From Pseudomonas sp. B20(2017) (GTDB lineage: Bacteria > Pseudomonadota > Gammaproteobacteria > Pseudomonadales > Pseudomonadaceae), in the NCBI RefSeq assembly GCF_002113125.1, contig NZ_NEJP01000006.1, forward strand, positions 276,937 to 340,936: a stretch of 64,000 bases of DNA, given 5' to 3'. Both the position numbers and the translations under genes were made by a program. Shown here piece by piece: positions 17,940-26,295 of the stretch. The first letter of the stretch is position 1, and each line of letters begins with the position of its first letter. The notes under the pieces are model-generated. The model did not search any database and was not told the DNA's origin. It saw only the letters and a program-made list of their open reading frames with translations.

Positions 17940-18601
17940 GGTTGCAGACGCAACTGGCCGTCGCTGTCGATGCTCAACGCAATGTCGTGGTAACTGGCGA
18001 TGGTCGCGTGGGCGGTTTCAAGGGGATGCTGGTGAGTCGTGGTGATGATCATCAACGGCGCACCAGCGGCTTCAGCAGCCTGAATACCGACGGTGGCGTC
18101 TTCGAAAATCAGGCAGTCCGCCGGTTCCAGCCCCAGACGCTTGGCCGCCAGGCGATATCCGGCCGGATCAGGTTTGCCCGCGCTCACGTCTTCGGCAGTG
18201 ATCATCACCGCTGGCTCCGGGATCCCTGCCGCCGCCATCCGCCGCAACGCCAGATCCCGGGGCGCCGAGGTCACCATGGCCCAGCGATCTGCCGGCAACG
18301 ACTTGAGAAACGCCGCCGCGCCGGGGATTTCGACGATGCCTTCGACGTCTTCGATTTCTGCTTCAGTGATGAACGCCGCTTGCGCCTCGGCGTTCACGCC
18401 CGGCAGGTTCAAACGCGTGATGGTGTCGATGGCGCGCACGCCGTGGATGGTCGGCAGGAACGTTTCGACGTTCACCCCGTGGCGCACGGCCCAGGCGGAC
18501 CAGATCCGCTCGGCGGCGGCGATGGAGTTGAGGACGGTGCCGTCCATGTCGAACAGGAACGCGCCGAACGCGCGGTTGAAAACAGCATCGTGAGCAGACA
18601 A
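17933..18601 (-). CDS. HAD-superfamily phosphatase (sugar-phosphatase/phosphoglycolate type)
   Basis: 222 residues from a TTG start: motif I FLFDMDGTVLNS with nucleophile Asp, motif II VTSAPRD, motif III Lys in SAGKPDPAGY, and motif IV IFEDATVGIQAA. It carries a C1 cap (YfbT/HxpA-like). I choose the TTG at 18601 (LSAHDAVFNRAF) because AGGAAG sits ~7 nt upstream and upstream in-frame codons give an unlikely sequence; an ATG-only start would cut the fold. Confidence 0.82.
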   Translation of the reverse strand: MSAHDAVFNRAFGAFLFDMDGTVLNSIAAAERIWSAWAVRHGVNVETFLPTIHGVRAIDTITRLNLPGVNAEAQAAFITEAEIEDVEGIVEIPGAAAFLKSLPADRWAMVTSAPRDLALRRMAAAGIPEPAVMITAEDVSAGKPDPAGYRLAAKRLGLEPADCLIFEDATVGIQAAEAAGAPLMIITTTHQHPLETAHATIASYHDIALSIDSDGQLRLQPQ

Positions 18602-18664
18602 AAGATCACTTCCTCGCAAGGGGCCGGGCAACGATGCCCGGCAATGTAGCACTTGCGGGACGCT

Positions 18665-19078
18665 TCAGTGCAGACGCGGTGCCCTGGATTTGAACGCGCT
18701 GTCCACACAATCGAGCAACTGGCCGATGGCCCAAGGCTTCTTGATGAACGCCACCGGATGCTTCACGCCCGAGGTTTCCGGTGTTTCATAACCGGACATG
18801 ACCATCACTGGTTTGTCCGGCCAGCGCTCGCCGACCAGATTGGCCAGGTCGGCGCCGTTAAGCGTGCCGGGCATGGTGATGTCGGTGAGCAGCAGCGCGA
18901 CTTCCGGCGCGTGCTTTTCCAGGTATTGCGAGGCCGCATCGGCACTGGTCTGCGGCTCGACCTTGAAACCTTCCTCCTGAAGAATTTCGCACAGAAACTC
19001 CAGAATCAACGGATCGTCCTCGACCACCAGAATCAACCCGCCAGGAAGGTGCGCGCTCGACGTCGGAATTGGACACAT
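18665..19078 (-). CDS. Single-domain CheY-like response regulator
   Basis: 137 residues, only a receiver domain: acidic pair VVEDD (residues 19-22), phospho-acceptor Asp66 (LLLTDITMPG), Ser/Thr in MSGYETPE and Lys in FIKKPW. No output domain, so it must act through protein contacts. The ATG at 19078 follows GGGAG at 9 nt. No kinase is adjacent; the pairing is unknown. Confidence 0.87.
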   Translation of the reverse strand: MCPIPTSSAHLPGGLILVVEDDPLILEFLCEILQEEGFKVEPQTSADAASQYLEKHAPEVALLLTDITMPGTLNGADLANLVGERWPDKPVMVMSGYETPETSGVKHPVAFIKKPWAIGQLLDCVDSAFKSRAPRLH

Positions 19079-19267
19079 GAACTGGCACTCCCTGAATTGC
19101 ATGAACATTTTCAGCGACTTGATGGCGCTGCTTATCTGGTATGAGCAGCGCCTTGTACAGAAATTCATTTTTGATACAGGTCTTTTCGATAACACCCGGT
19201 TAACGGGCAGTCGCCGACGGGTAATTGCGGTTAAAATGCGCGCCCTTTTGTTGGCCGATCCCGATTG

Positions 19268-20209
19268 ATGAACCCTCAAGCCCTCGCCGTTCTCCATGCC
19301 CACCTGCTCACCGCGCTGACTTCGGCACCGGCCGAAACCCGGCGCCTGTTCCACGGGCGCGGGCGTTGCTGGCCGGGGCTGGAGCAAGTCACCGTGGACT
19401 GGCTGCAAGGCGTGGTGCTGGTGTCGTTGTTCAAGGAGCCCGAGGCTTCGCAGCTGGAAGACCTCAAGCGCCTGTTGCTGGAAATCACCGGCTCGGCGCC
19501 ATGGAAGCAGTCCGGTGCCCACACTTTGCTGATCCAGCATCGTTACCTGCCGCAGAGCACAGCCGAATGGCTGCTGGGTGAAGAAATCGACGAAATGACC
19601 ATCGTCGAGGGCGGGCTGAAATACCGCGTGGATCTGGGCCGCAAACAGAACGCCGGGCTATTCCTCGACATGCGTTACGGCCGCAACTGGGTGCGCGAAC
19701 AGGCTGCCGGCAAACGCGTGCTTAACCTGTTCGCCTACACCTGCGGCTTCTCGGTGGCGGCCATCGAGGGCGGTGCCAGCCATGTGGTCAACCTCGACAT
19801 GTCCCGTGCTGCACTGAGCCGGGGCCGCGACAATCACCGCCTGAACGGGCATGACCTGAGCAAGGTGAGTTTCCTCGGCCACGACCTGTTCAAATCCTGG
19901 GGCAAGGTGATCAACAGCGGCCCGTACGATCTGGTGATCATCGACCCGCCATCGTTCCAGAAAGGCAGTTTTCTGCTGACCAAGGATTACCAGCGTGTGC
20001 TGCGTCGTCTGCCGGAATTGCTCACCGCGCAGGGCACAGTGCTCGCATGCATGAACGATCCTTCGTTCGGTTCGGATTTCCTGATCGACGGTGTGACCCA
20101 GGAGGCGCCGAGCCTGCGCTTCGAGCAACGGCTGGAGAACCCGCCGGAGTTTCCGGACATCGACCCTGAAAGCGGTCTGAAGGCGCTGCTGTTCAAGCAG
20201 ATCGGCTGA
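19268..20209 (+). CDS. Class I SAM-dependent methyltransferase (RlmI/RlmK-like)
   Basis: 313 residues. SAM motif I RVLNLFAYTCGFSVAAIEGGA near 155, acidic loop VVNLDMSRAAL, and motif IV IIDPPSFQKGSF resemble the 23S rRNA m5C/m7G methyltransferases RlmI and the C-terminal half of RlmL. The PUA domain of RlmI is not evident; the N-terminal ~140 residues are a different small domain. Start is the ATG at 19268. The target nucleotide is not known from sequence. Confidence 0.82.
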   Translation: MNPQALAVLHAHLLTALTSAPAETRRLFHGRGRCWPGLEQVTVDWLQGVVLVSLFKEPEASQLEDLKRLLLEITGSAPWKQSGAHTLLIQHRYLPQSTAEWLLGEEIDEMTIVEGGLKYRVDLGRKQNAGLFLDMRYGRNWVREQAAGKRVLNLFAYTCGFSVAAIEGGASHVVNLDMSRAALSRGRDNHRLNGHDLSKVSFLGHDLFKSWGKVINSGPYDLVIIDPPSFQKGSFLLTKDYQRVLRRLPELLTAQGTVLACMNDPSFGSDFLIDGVTQEAPSLRFEQRLENPPEFPDIDPESGLKALLFKQIG

Positions 20210-20214
20210 CCCGT

Positions 20215-20988
20215 TCAGCGCGGCCGCAGCACCAGCGCAAACAACTCGCCGTGTCCGGTGACATTGAGCTTGTGATAGAGATTGCGCCGATGCACCTTCA
20301 CGGTCTCCGGCGAAATGTTCATGTGCTGGGCGATGGCCTTACTGGAAAAACCCTGGAGAATCAGGCGCGCCGTGTCGATCTCGCGCGCAGTCAGCCGAGC
20401 GTCGAAACGATCCAGCAATGTCGCCAGATCGCCAATCGATGATTCCGCTATCGCGCCTTGCGGCGGCATCAACTGCACATGCCGACGCATCGCTGACAGC
20501 ACCCAGTCCCGAACGCAGAGCAGTCGCCCCTGCTCCTGCAAACTGAATGCCGTCGAACGGCCCATCGACAAGCCCAGCACGCCGTCGTCGAGGTTGAGCA
20601 GAAATTGCAGCTCATCCGCGCCGACCACCGAGCGGAAGTAACTCTGGTAGTACTCGCTGTGCAGAAACTGGTCCGGCGCCACGGACGCGAGGCTGTGCAG
20701 ACCGTCGGCGATCCCGGCGACCGCAGCCTGATAGAACGGATCAAGCAGGTACATGCCGGCACAGTAACCAGCCAGTTCTTCCTGCTCGTCGGCGCGGCCC
20801 TGGCTGTCGAAGTCGATCAGCAACTGCGGCGGCCGCCCCGTCTGCATCACCGCCACCAGCGCATTGTCCAGCGGCACCAGCAACCGCAGCGTATCAACCA
20901 GCGCCCGCCAGAAACCGTCCTGACCGACCGTGGCGAACATCCGCGACAGGCTCTGATGCACTGGCAATTCCTGCAACAACGCGTCCAC
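20215..20988 (-). CDS. LuxR-family transcriptional regulator
   Basis: 257 residues with a C-terminal GerE/LuxR helix-turn-helix: LTAREIDTARLILQGFSSKAIAQHMNISPETVKVHRRNLYHKLNV. The N-terminal ~180 residues form a sensor domain not recognisable as an acyl-homoserine-lactone pocket. Divergent (112 nt) from the polyamine-type binding protein at 21101 and the DmpA-type peptidase beyond it, which it probably controls. Confidence 0.88.
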   Translation of the reverse strand: MDALLQELPVHQSLSRMFATVGQDGFWRALVDTLRLLVPLDNALVAVMQTGRPPQLLIDFDSQGRADEQEELAGYCAGMYLLDPFYQAAVAGIADGLHSLASVAPDQFLHSEYYQSYFRSVVGADELQFLLNLDDGVLGLSMGRSTAFSLQEQGRLLCVRDWVLSAMRRHVQLMPPQGAIAESSIGDLATLLDRFDARLTAREIDTARLILQGFSSKAIAQHMNISPETVKVHRRNLYHKLNVTGHGELFALVLRPR

Positions 20989-21100
20989 GCACTACCCCTT
21001 TCGAGTAACCCATGATGGGAATGGGTGCGGCGCAGTCCGCCCGATAGGCTGACCACTCCTGTTCATCACCGGCCTGCCAACAGGCCAGGAGTGCCGCATC

Positions 21101-22204
21101 ATGCGTGGTCATCGTGGGTATATCAACCTGGGTCTGATGGGCGTTTTGTCCGCTGCGCTGGGCGTGCAGGCGGCCGATGCGCCAAGCGTGCATGTCTACA
21201 ACTGGTACGACTACATCGGCCCGAACACCCTGCATGATTTCAAGCGTGACAGTGGTATCGAACCGGTCTACGACACCTTCGACAGCGCCGAGGTGCTGGA
21301 AGGCAAACTGATGACCAGCCGCAGCGGCTACGACGTGGTGGTGGCGAGCAACTTCAGCCTGCCGACCCTGATCAAGGCCGGCGCCCTCGCCCCGCTGCCC
21401 CGCGATCAACTGCCGGGCTGGAAGAACCTCGACAACGACCTGCTGAGCAAACTGGCCAACAACGACCCCGGCAACCAGTACGCCGTGCCTTATTTGTGGG
21501 GCACCAACGGCATCGGCTACAACGTCGACAAGGTGCACGCGATGCTGGGCGACAAGGCCCCAGTAGATTCGTGGGATCTGGTGTTCAAGGAAGAGAACCT
21601 GGCCAAACTCGGCGAGTGCGGCGTGGCGATGCTCGATTCGCCGTCGGAAATGCTCCCGGTCGCGCTGCACTATCTCGGCCTGCCGCCGAACAGCACTAGG
21701 GCCGAGGATTATCAGAAAGCCGAAGCGCTGCTGCTGAAACTGCGCCCGCACATCGCCTACTTCAATTCCTCGAAATTCATCAGCGATCTGTCCAACGGCA
21801 ACATTTGCGTGGCGGTCGGCTGGTCCGGCGCGATGCTCGAAGCCAAGACCAATGCCGAGCAGGCCGGCAACGGCGTGAAGATTCAGTACAGCCTGCCCAA
21901 GGAAGGCGCGCCGGTGTGGTTCGACACGCTGGTATTGCTCAAGGACGCGCCGCATCCGGCTCAAGGCCTGGCGTTTATCGACTACCTGTTGCGGCCCGAA
22001 GTGATTGCGCCGGTCAGCGATCACCTGTCCTACCCCAACGGTAATCGCGCCGCCACGGTGCTGGTTGCCCAGGCCACCCGCGACAACCCGGCGGTGTACC
22101 CGTCAGCCACGGCGATGGCCACGTTGTACACCTTGGAGCCCCTGCCCAAAGCCACCGAGCGGGTGCGCACGCGGGTGTGGAGCAAGGTCAAGAACGGCCA
22201 ATAA
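21101..22204 (+). CDS. Polyamine-type periplasmic substrate-binding protein (PotF/SpuD-like)
   Basis: 367 residues with an N-terminal signal sequence ending ...GVQAADA (about residue 24). VHVYNWYDYIGPNTLHDFKRDSGI and the YLWGTNGIGYNVDKV stretch are diagnostic of putrescine/spermidine-binding proteins. No ABC permease or ATPase genes follow; a REP pair and a peptidase gene come next. It may serve a distant transporter or act as a sensor. Confidence 0.9.
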   Translation: MRGHRGYINLGLMGVLSAALGVQAADAPSVHVYNWYDYIGPNTLHDFKRDSGIEPVYDTFDSAEVLEGKLMTSRSGYDVVVASNFSLPTLIKAGALAPLPRDQLPGWKNLDNDLLSKLANNDPGNQYAVPYLWGTNGIGYNVDKVHAMLGDKAPVDSWDLVFKEENLAKLGECGVAMLDSPSEMLPVALHYLGLPPNSTRAEDYQKAEALLLKLRPHIAYFNSSKFISDLSNGNICVAVGWSGAMLEAKTNAEQAGNGVKIQYSLPKEGAPVWFDTLVLLKDAPHPAQGLAFIDYLLRPEVIAPVSDHLSYPNGNRAATVLVAQATRDNPAVYPSATAMATLYTLEPLPKATERVRTRVWSKVKNGQ

Positions 22205-22212
22205 CAAAACGT

Positions 22213-22300
22213 GTGGGAGCGAGTCTGCTCGCGATTGCGAGGTATCAGGCCCCTCAAATGTTGAATGTGCCGGCCTCATCGCGAGCAGGCTCGCTCCCAC
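22213..22300. repeat. REP pair (REPIN-like palindrome)
   Basis: A variant with GAGTCTGCTCGCGAT on one side and ATCGCGAGCAGGCTCGC on the other, inside the binding-protein/peptidase interval. Confidence 0.95.
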
Positions 22301-22352
22301 AAGGATTGCAATCTGTCAGTACATTTTTCGGCCCGAAAGAGAGAAGAACACC

Positions 22353-23471
22353 ATGAAACCACGTGCCCGCGATCTCCATATCCGCATTGGCCAATTACAG
22401 CCCGGCCCGCTCAACGCCATCACCGACGTACCCGGCGTGCGGGTTGGCCACAGCAACGTGCGCGGCCGCAGCGCCAGCGGTCGTGACATTTGCAGTGGCG
22501 TCACCCTGATCGAACCGCGCGCCGGTTCGACTAACGCCCAGCCGTGTTTTGCCGGCGTCCACGTCCTCAACGGCAACGGCGATGCCACAGGACTGGAATG
22601 GATTCGCGAGGCCGGCCTGCTGACCAGCCCGATCGCCTTCACCAACACCCACAGCCTCGGGGTGGTGCGCGACGCCTTGATCGAACTGGATCGCGCGCAG
22701 CAACCGGATGACGGCCGTCTCTACTGGAACATGCCGGTAGTGCTGGAAACCTTCGATGGATTGCTCAACGACATCAACGGCTTTCATGTGAAACCCAAAC
22801 ATGTGGCCGAAGCGATGAGCAATGCCGTTGACGGCCCGGTGCAGGAAGGCGCGGTGGGCGGTGGCAGCGGCATGATCTGCCATGAATTCAAGGGCGGGAT
22901 CGGCACCGCATCACGCCGACTGAGCAAGGCTCAGGGCGGCTGGACCGTGGGCGCCATTGTTCAGGCCAACCACGGAATTCGCAGTGAGTTGCGAGTCGAC
23001 GGCTACCCGGTCGGGCGTTACATGGAACAGGTGGATTCGCCGTTCCTGCGCGCTTCGTTGCCACATCCGGGCATGGGTTCGATCGTGGTGTGCCTGGCTA
23101 CCGATGCACCCCTGCTACCACATCAATGCACACGACTGGCACAACGGGCGAGCCTCGGTCTGGCGCGCACCGGCGGCGGCAATGAAGATCACAGCGGTGA
23201 CATCTTCATCGCCTTCGCCACTGGCAACGGTCATATCCCGCCTGCCGCTTACGAAGGCAAAGGCGCATCGACCTGCGATGGCTTGCGGATGGTCAACAAC
23301 GATCATATCAGCGAGCTGTTTCTGGCCGCGACCGAGGCGGTGGAAGAAGCGATCATCAACGCCTTGCTGGCCAGCAACAGTACCGAAGGTAACGGGCATT
23401 CGGTGCCGGGACTGGACGCTGACACCCTGCTCGCCGCTCTCGAAAAATCCGGCTGGCCGGGTGCACGCTGA
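22353..23471 (+). CDS. P1-family (DmpA/BapA-like) aminopeptidase
   Basis: 372 residues, Ntn-like self-processing peptidase of family S58. DVPGVRVGHSNV opens the fold, GAVGGGSGMICHEFKGGIGTASR is the conserved core, and the nucleophile is probably Ser281 in DHSGDIFIAFATGN, with autocleavage before it. DmpA and BapA trim N-terminal D-amino acids, Gly or beta-amino acids from peptides. The ATG at 22353 is chosen since upstream in-frame codons cross the REP pair. No signal peptide is seen, so it is likely cytoplasmic. Probably one transcription unit with the upstream binding protein. Confidence 0.9.
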   Translation: MKPRARDLHIRIGQLQPGPLNAITDVPGVRVGHSNVRGRSASGRDICSGVTLIEPRAGSTNAQPCFAGVHVLNGNGDATGLEWIREAGLLTSPIAFTNTHSLGVVRDALIELDRAQQPDDGRLYWNMPVVLETFDGLLNDINGFHVKPKHVAEAMSNAVDGPVQEGAVGGGSGMICHEFKGGIGTASRRLSKAQGGWTVGAIVQANHGIRSELRVDGYPVGRYMEQVDSPFLRASLPHPGMGSIVVCLATDAPLLPHQCTRLAQRASLGLARTGGGNEDHSGDIFIAFATGNGHIPPAAYEGKGASTCDGLRMVNNDHISELFLAATEAVEEAIINALLASNSTEGNGHSVPGLDADTLLAALEKSGWPGAR

Positions 23472-23474
23472 CAT

Positions 23475-24059
23475 TCAGCGGAACAACCCAAGTCCGAGTT
23501 CGCGCGCCGCCTGCAACTGCATCGCCGGATCGCTCGACTCGGACTCCAGCAACAATGCCGAACCCGCCACCGTCGCCCCGCAGTAATCGAAAATCCCGTG
23601 ATCGATCTGCGTCTTCATCGCCGCGCCGTAGCCGTGGCGTTCGTAGGTCCGTGCATCGGCCCCGCCGAGTCCAACCAGGTGCACACGTAGTCGTCCAAGT
23701 TTTTTGCGCGTCGAATCACCGTCGAAATCGTACGCCCAGCCGTTGCTGAATACCCGGTCGATCCAGCCTTTGAGCAGCGCCGGCATCGACCACCAGAACA
23801 CCGGATAGACCAGCACCAGCGCATCGGCGCGGTCGATGCGTGCCTGCTCGGCCAGCACGTCCGCCGGTGGCGCGGATTCGCGGTGATGCACCGCCCAGTC
23901 GGCCACACCAAAGCGCGGATTGAATTCCTCGGCGTGCAGGTCGGCGATTTCGAAGGTGTTGGACGGATCGCTTTCCGACAGGCCTTTGGCAATCTGCTGC
24001 GCCAACGCGTGGGTCAGCGAACGTGGATCATCGTGATCTACAACAATCAATGCGTGCAT
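23475..24059 (-). CDS. NAD(P)H-dependent flavodoxin-fold oxidoreductase (MdaB/KefF type)
   Basis: 194 residues. The flavin-binding fold begins MHALIVVDHDDPRSLTHALA, and ADALVLVYPVFWWSMPALLKGWIDRVFSNGWAY is diagnostic of the NQO/MdaB/KefF quinone reductase family. Divergent from a TetR regulator over 115 nt filled with 14-bp repeats, so probably induced by electrophiles or quinones through that regulator. Confidence 0.9.
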   Translation of the reverse strand: MHALIVVDHDDPRSLTHALAQQIAKGLSESDPSNTFEIADLHAEEFNPRFGVADWAVHHRESAPPADVLAEQARIDRADALVLVYPVFWWSMPALLKGWIDRVFSNGWAYDFDGDSTRKKLGRLRVHLVGLGGADARTYERHGYGAAMKTQIDHGIFDYCGATVAGSALLLESESSDPAMQLQAARELGLGLFR

Positions 24060-24106
24060 GGGGAAATCTCCGGTTGGTGATTGCTGACCAAGGGCTTACT
24101 CTTTGC

Positions 24107-24168
24107 GAAAAGCTACGATTGGTAAGCTACTACTAGTAATCTACCTTCAGTAAGTTACGTTTGGTATA
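24107..24168. promoter_or_regulatory. Five-fold 14-bp direct-repeat operator array
   Basis: Repeats begin at 24107, 24121, 24135, 24149 and 24163 (the last partial): GAAAAGCTAC, GGTAAGCTAC, AGTAATCTAC, AGTAAGTTAC, GGTATA, each separated by 4 nt. Consensus RGTAAGCTAC. It fills the gap between the oxidoreductase and the TetR gene and is probably the TetR operator. Confidence 0.6.
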
Positions 24169-24174
24169 TAAGCA

Positions 24175-24807
24175 ATGTCAACCACTGAAATCCCCGACTC
24201 CGCACAACCCCGTCGACGCCTGTCCCGGGAAGACCGCCAGCGCCAGTTGCTCGACATGGCCTGGCAACTGATTCGCGAAGAAGGCACCGATGCCCTGACC
24301 CTCGGTTATCTGGCCGAAAAGGCCGGCGTGACCAAACCGGTGGTCTACGACCACTTCACCACCCGCGCCGGTCTGCTCGCGGCGCTGTATCAGGATTTCG
24401 ACCGACGCCAGACGGCGCTGATGGACGCGGCGCTGGCCAATGCCGAAGCAACCTTGAGCGGCATCGCGACGGTGATTACCACGGCGTATGTCGATTGCGT
24501 GCTGACCCAGGGCAACGAGATTCCGGGGGTGATTGCCGCCCTGGCGAGCACGCCGGAACTGGAGAAGATCAAGCGCGAATACGAGGCGATCTTTCTGGAG
24601 AAATGCCGCAATGTGCTGTCGCCTTTCGCTGACGGCGCAGAGATCGGACAGCCAGGATTACGCGCCATGCTCGGCGCCGCCGAAGCCCTGTCGCAAGCAG
24701 CCGCCACCGACGAAATCAGCGCCGAACAGGCCCGTGACGAGCTGTTCGCCACCATCCTTGCGATGGTCGAAAGAGCCGCCACCCGCACCACCCAAGCAGG
24801 TGACTGA
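24175..24807 (+). CDS. TetR/AcrR-family regulator
   Basis: 210 residues. The N-terminal HTH is clear: RRLSREDRQRQLLDMAWQLI ... LTLGYLAEKAGVTKPVVYDHFTTRAGLLAALY (residues ~10-70). The ligand domain is generic. Divergent from the flavodoxin-fold oxidoreductase, with a 14-bp repeat array between them. ATG 24175 lies within 10 nt of the last repeat, consistent with autorepression. Confidence 0.88.
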   Translation: MSTTEIPDSAQPRRRLSREDRQRQLLDMAWQLIREEGTDALTLGYLAEKAGVTKPVVYDHFTTRAGLLAALYQDFDRRQTALMDAALANAEATLSGIATVITTAYVDCVLTQGNEIPGVIAALASTPELEKIKREYEAIFLEKCRNVLSPFADGAEIGQPGLRAMLGAAEALSQAAATDEISAEQARDELFATILAMVERAATRTTQAGD

Positions 24808-24825
24808 CGGTACTTGAGCGCATCC

Positions 24826-24989
24826 CCCCACCTTCCTACGATGGAACTGCGCAGTCGCTTGGTCCGCCAAGCCGTTGCGTAGGTGCGGGTGCTCTGAACC
24901 CCAATCAAGCCCGTACCTGGCTTCATGCGCATCTTGAGCCTCGCGGGCTCTACTTCCTCCCCATCAAAGAGTCTTGAGGCTCTTTTTTT
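24826..24989 (+). ncRNA. Candidate structured RNA with terminator (family unknown)
   Basis: The ~190-nt gap between the convergent TetR genes holds nested helices: CCTACG (24835-24840) with CGTAGG (24878-24883) enclosing the perfect hairpin GCTTGG-TCCG-CCAAGC (24857-24872), then GAGCC-TCGC-GGGCTC, and a terminator AAAGAG...CTCTTT with a T-run (24966-24989). A 13-residue ORF (ATG 24841, TAG 24882; MELRSRLVRQAVA) lies inside the first helix. It may be an sRNA or the 3' UTR of the TetR gene. Confidence 0.4.
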
Positions 24990-25000
24990 GTCTCTGAAAA

Positions 25001-25627
25001 TCAGCGTTCGGGTTCACGGCGGATCGAACGCCACGCGGCCTTAGCCAGCAATTCGCGATAAGCCTTCGGACTGCCCTGCACTCGCCCGGACAACCACGCG
25101 CGGCAATAGCTGTCGGCCTGACCGACGATCAGCGACGGCAGCAGTTCGGCCGGGCATTCATTGAGTTCCGCCGCGCGCCCGGACTCCGCCAGCCAGTTGC
25201 GCAGGCCCAGATTGCGGGTCTTGTTGCGCTCGGCCAGTTCATCCTTGTGCGGGCCACGGGTCACGGCATAACGCGCGTGATACTGGAACCGCGCCCATTC
25301 CGGCTGGTTCTCGACCCAATCCACGTAGCTGTAGACCAGCGCCTGAACTCCCTCTTCGGTGGTCGTCGCATCGGCCAGATAAGCGTCGCGCAGGCGCGCC
25401 TGATCCTCCAGCGCGGTGAAAAACAGCGCGGCCACCAGCCCTTCCTTGTTGCCGAAATGGTGGTAGATCGCTCCGACGCTGGTGTCGCACTCGGCACGGA
25501 TCATTTCGATGGTCGTGGCCTCGATGCCCTGTTCGTTGAACAGGCGCAAGGCCTTGCGAAAGATATCGCGCTTGAGTTCGGCGCGGCGGCCGGGGTAGCT
25601 GCGTTCGAGAAGATCTGCGGTGTCCAT
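25001..25627 (-). CDS. TetR/AcrR-family regulator
   Basis: 208 residues. HTH: RRAELKRDIFRKALRLFNEQG ... ATTIEMIRAECDTSVGAIYHHFGNKEGLVAALF. The start at 25627 (MDTADLLERSYPGRR) is preferred; upstream in-frame codons run across a palindromic operator and are not coding. Divergent from the DUF4442 gene at 25784, with a perfect 14-bp inverted repeat between them, so it probably represses that gene and itself. Confidence 0.87.
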   Translation of the reverse strand: MDTADLLERSYPGRRAELKRDIFRKALRLFNEQGIEATTIEMIRAECDTSVGAIYHHFGNKEGLVAALFFTALEDQARLRDAYLADATTTEEGVQALVYSYVDWVENQPEWARFQYHARYAVTRGPHKDELAERNKTRNLGLRNWLAESGRAAELNECPAELLPSLIVGQADSYCRAWLSGRVQGSPKAYRELLAKAAWRSIRREPER

Positions 25628-25713
25628 GGGCCTTGAAAATCCGGGTAAAGGGCACATTCGTGCCGGTGATCGAAACGCGCACAGGTTGACAGATTTCCCG
25701 CGGACAGAATACC

Positions 25714-25746
25714 GTTCCGTTACAGAACAATATTCTGTAACGGAAC
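25714..25746. promoter_or_regulatory. Perfect 14-bp inverted repeat, probable TetR operator
   Basis: GTTCCGTTACAGAA (25714-25727) and TTCTGTAACGGAAC (25733-25746) flank a 5-nt spacer. Further half-site echoes (ACAGAAT at 25705, ATTCTG at 25749) sit on each side. It lies 87 nt before the TetR start and 38 nt before the DUF4442 start. Confidence 0.75.
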
Positions 25747-25783
25747 ATAATTCTGCAAATACCCTAACCGCGAGGCTTCTTCC

Positions 25784-26224
25784 ATGAGTCAGTTTCTCAG
25801 CATGTTCAACAGCGTCGGTTCCCAGGCATTCAGTCAGATGGCGTGCCAGGTCGCGCCGTACTTCAGCACTATCAATCCGCTGGTCACCGAGTTGCGGGCA
25901 GGTTCCGCGCAGGTGCAGGTGCCGTTTCGCCGCGAGATCACCAACCACCTCGGCACCGTGCATGCCATCGCCCTGTGCAATGCCGCCGAACTGGCAGCCG
26001 GGATGATGACCGACGTGTCGATTCCCGCCGGCGCACGCTGGATTCCCAAAGGCATGACTGTCGAATACCTGGCCAAGGCCAAGACCGACGTGACCGCCGT
26101 GGCCAATGGCGAAAGACTGGACTGGCAGACCGAAGGCGACAAGATCGTGCCGGTGGATGTCCACGACGCTGAAGGCAAGAAAGTGTTCACGGCGCGTATC
26201 ACCATGAACGTGAAACTGTCCTGA
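25784..26224 (+). CDS. DUF4442 hotdog-fold protein (possible thioesterase)
   Basis: 146 residues. NHLGTVHAIALCNAAELAAGMMTDV is the helix-containing core of the DUF4442 branch of hotdog proteins, related to PaaI-type acyl-CoA thioesterases. The family's activity is poorly defined. Divergent from, and probably repressed by, the TetR regulator at 25001; a bidirectional terminator follows at 26237. Confidence 0.8.
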   Translation: MSQFLSMFNSVGSQAFSQMACQVAPYFSTINPLVTELRAGSAQVQVPFRREITNHLGTVHAIALCNAAELAAGMMTDVSIPAGARWIPKGMTVEYLAKAKTDVTAVANGERLDWQTEGDKIVPVDVHDAEGKKVFTARITMNVKLS

Positions 26225-26236
26225 AATCACCGGCAC

Positions 26237-26275
26237 AAAAAAGCCCTTGCTGCGCTGGTCGCAACAAGGGCTTTT
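26237..26275. terminator. Bidirectional Rho-independent terminator
   Basis: AAAAAAGCCCTTG...CAAGGGCTTTT, between the DUF4442 and acetyltransferase genes that converge here. Confidence 0.85.
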
Positions 26276-26295
26276 GTCGTTTCAAACAGAAGGGA

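Noticed and set aside
24841..24882. 13-codon ORF as a confirmed leader peptide gene
   Set aside because: No good RBS and no downstream gene on the same strand to regulate; kept only as part of the RNA candidate.
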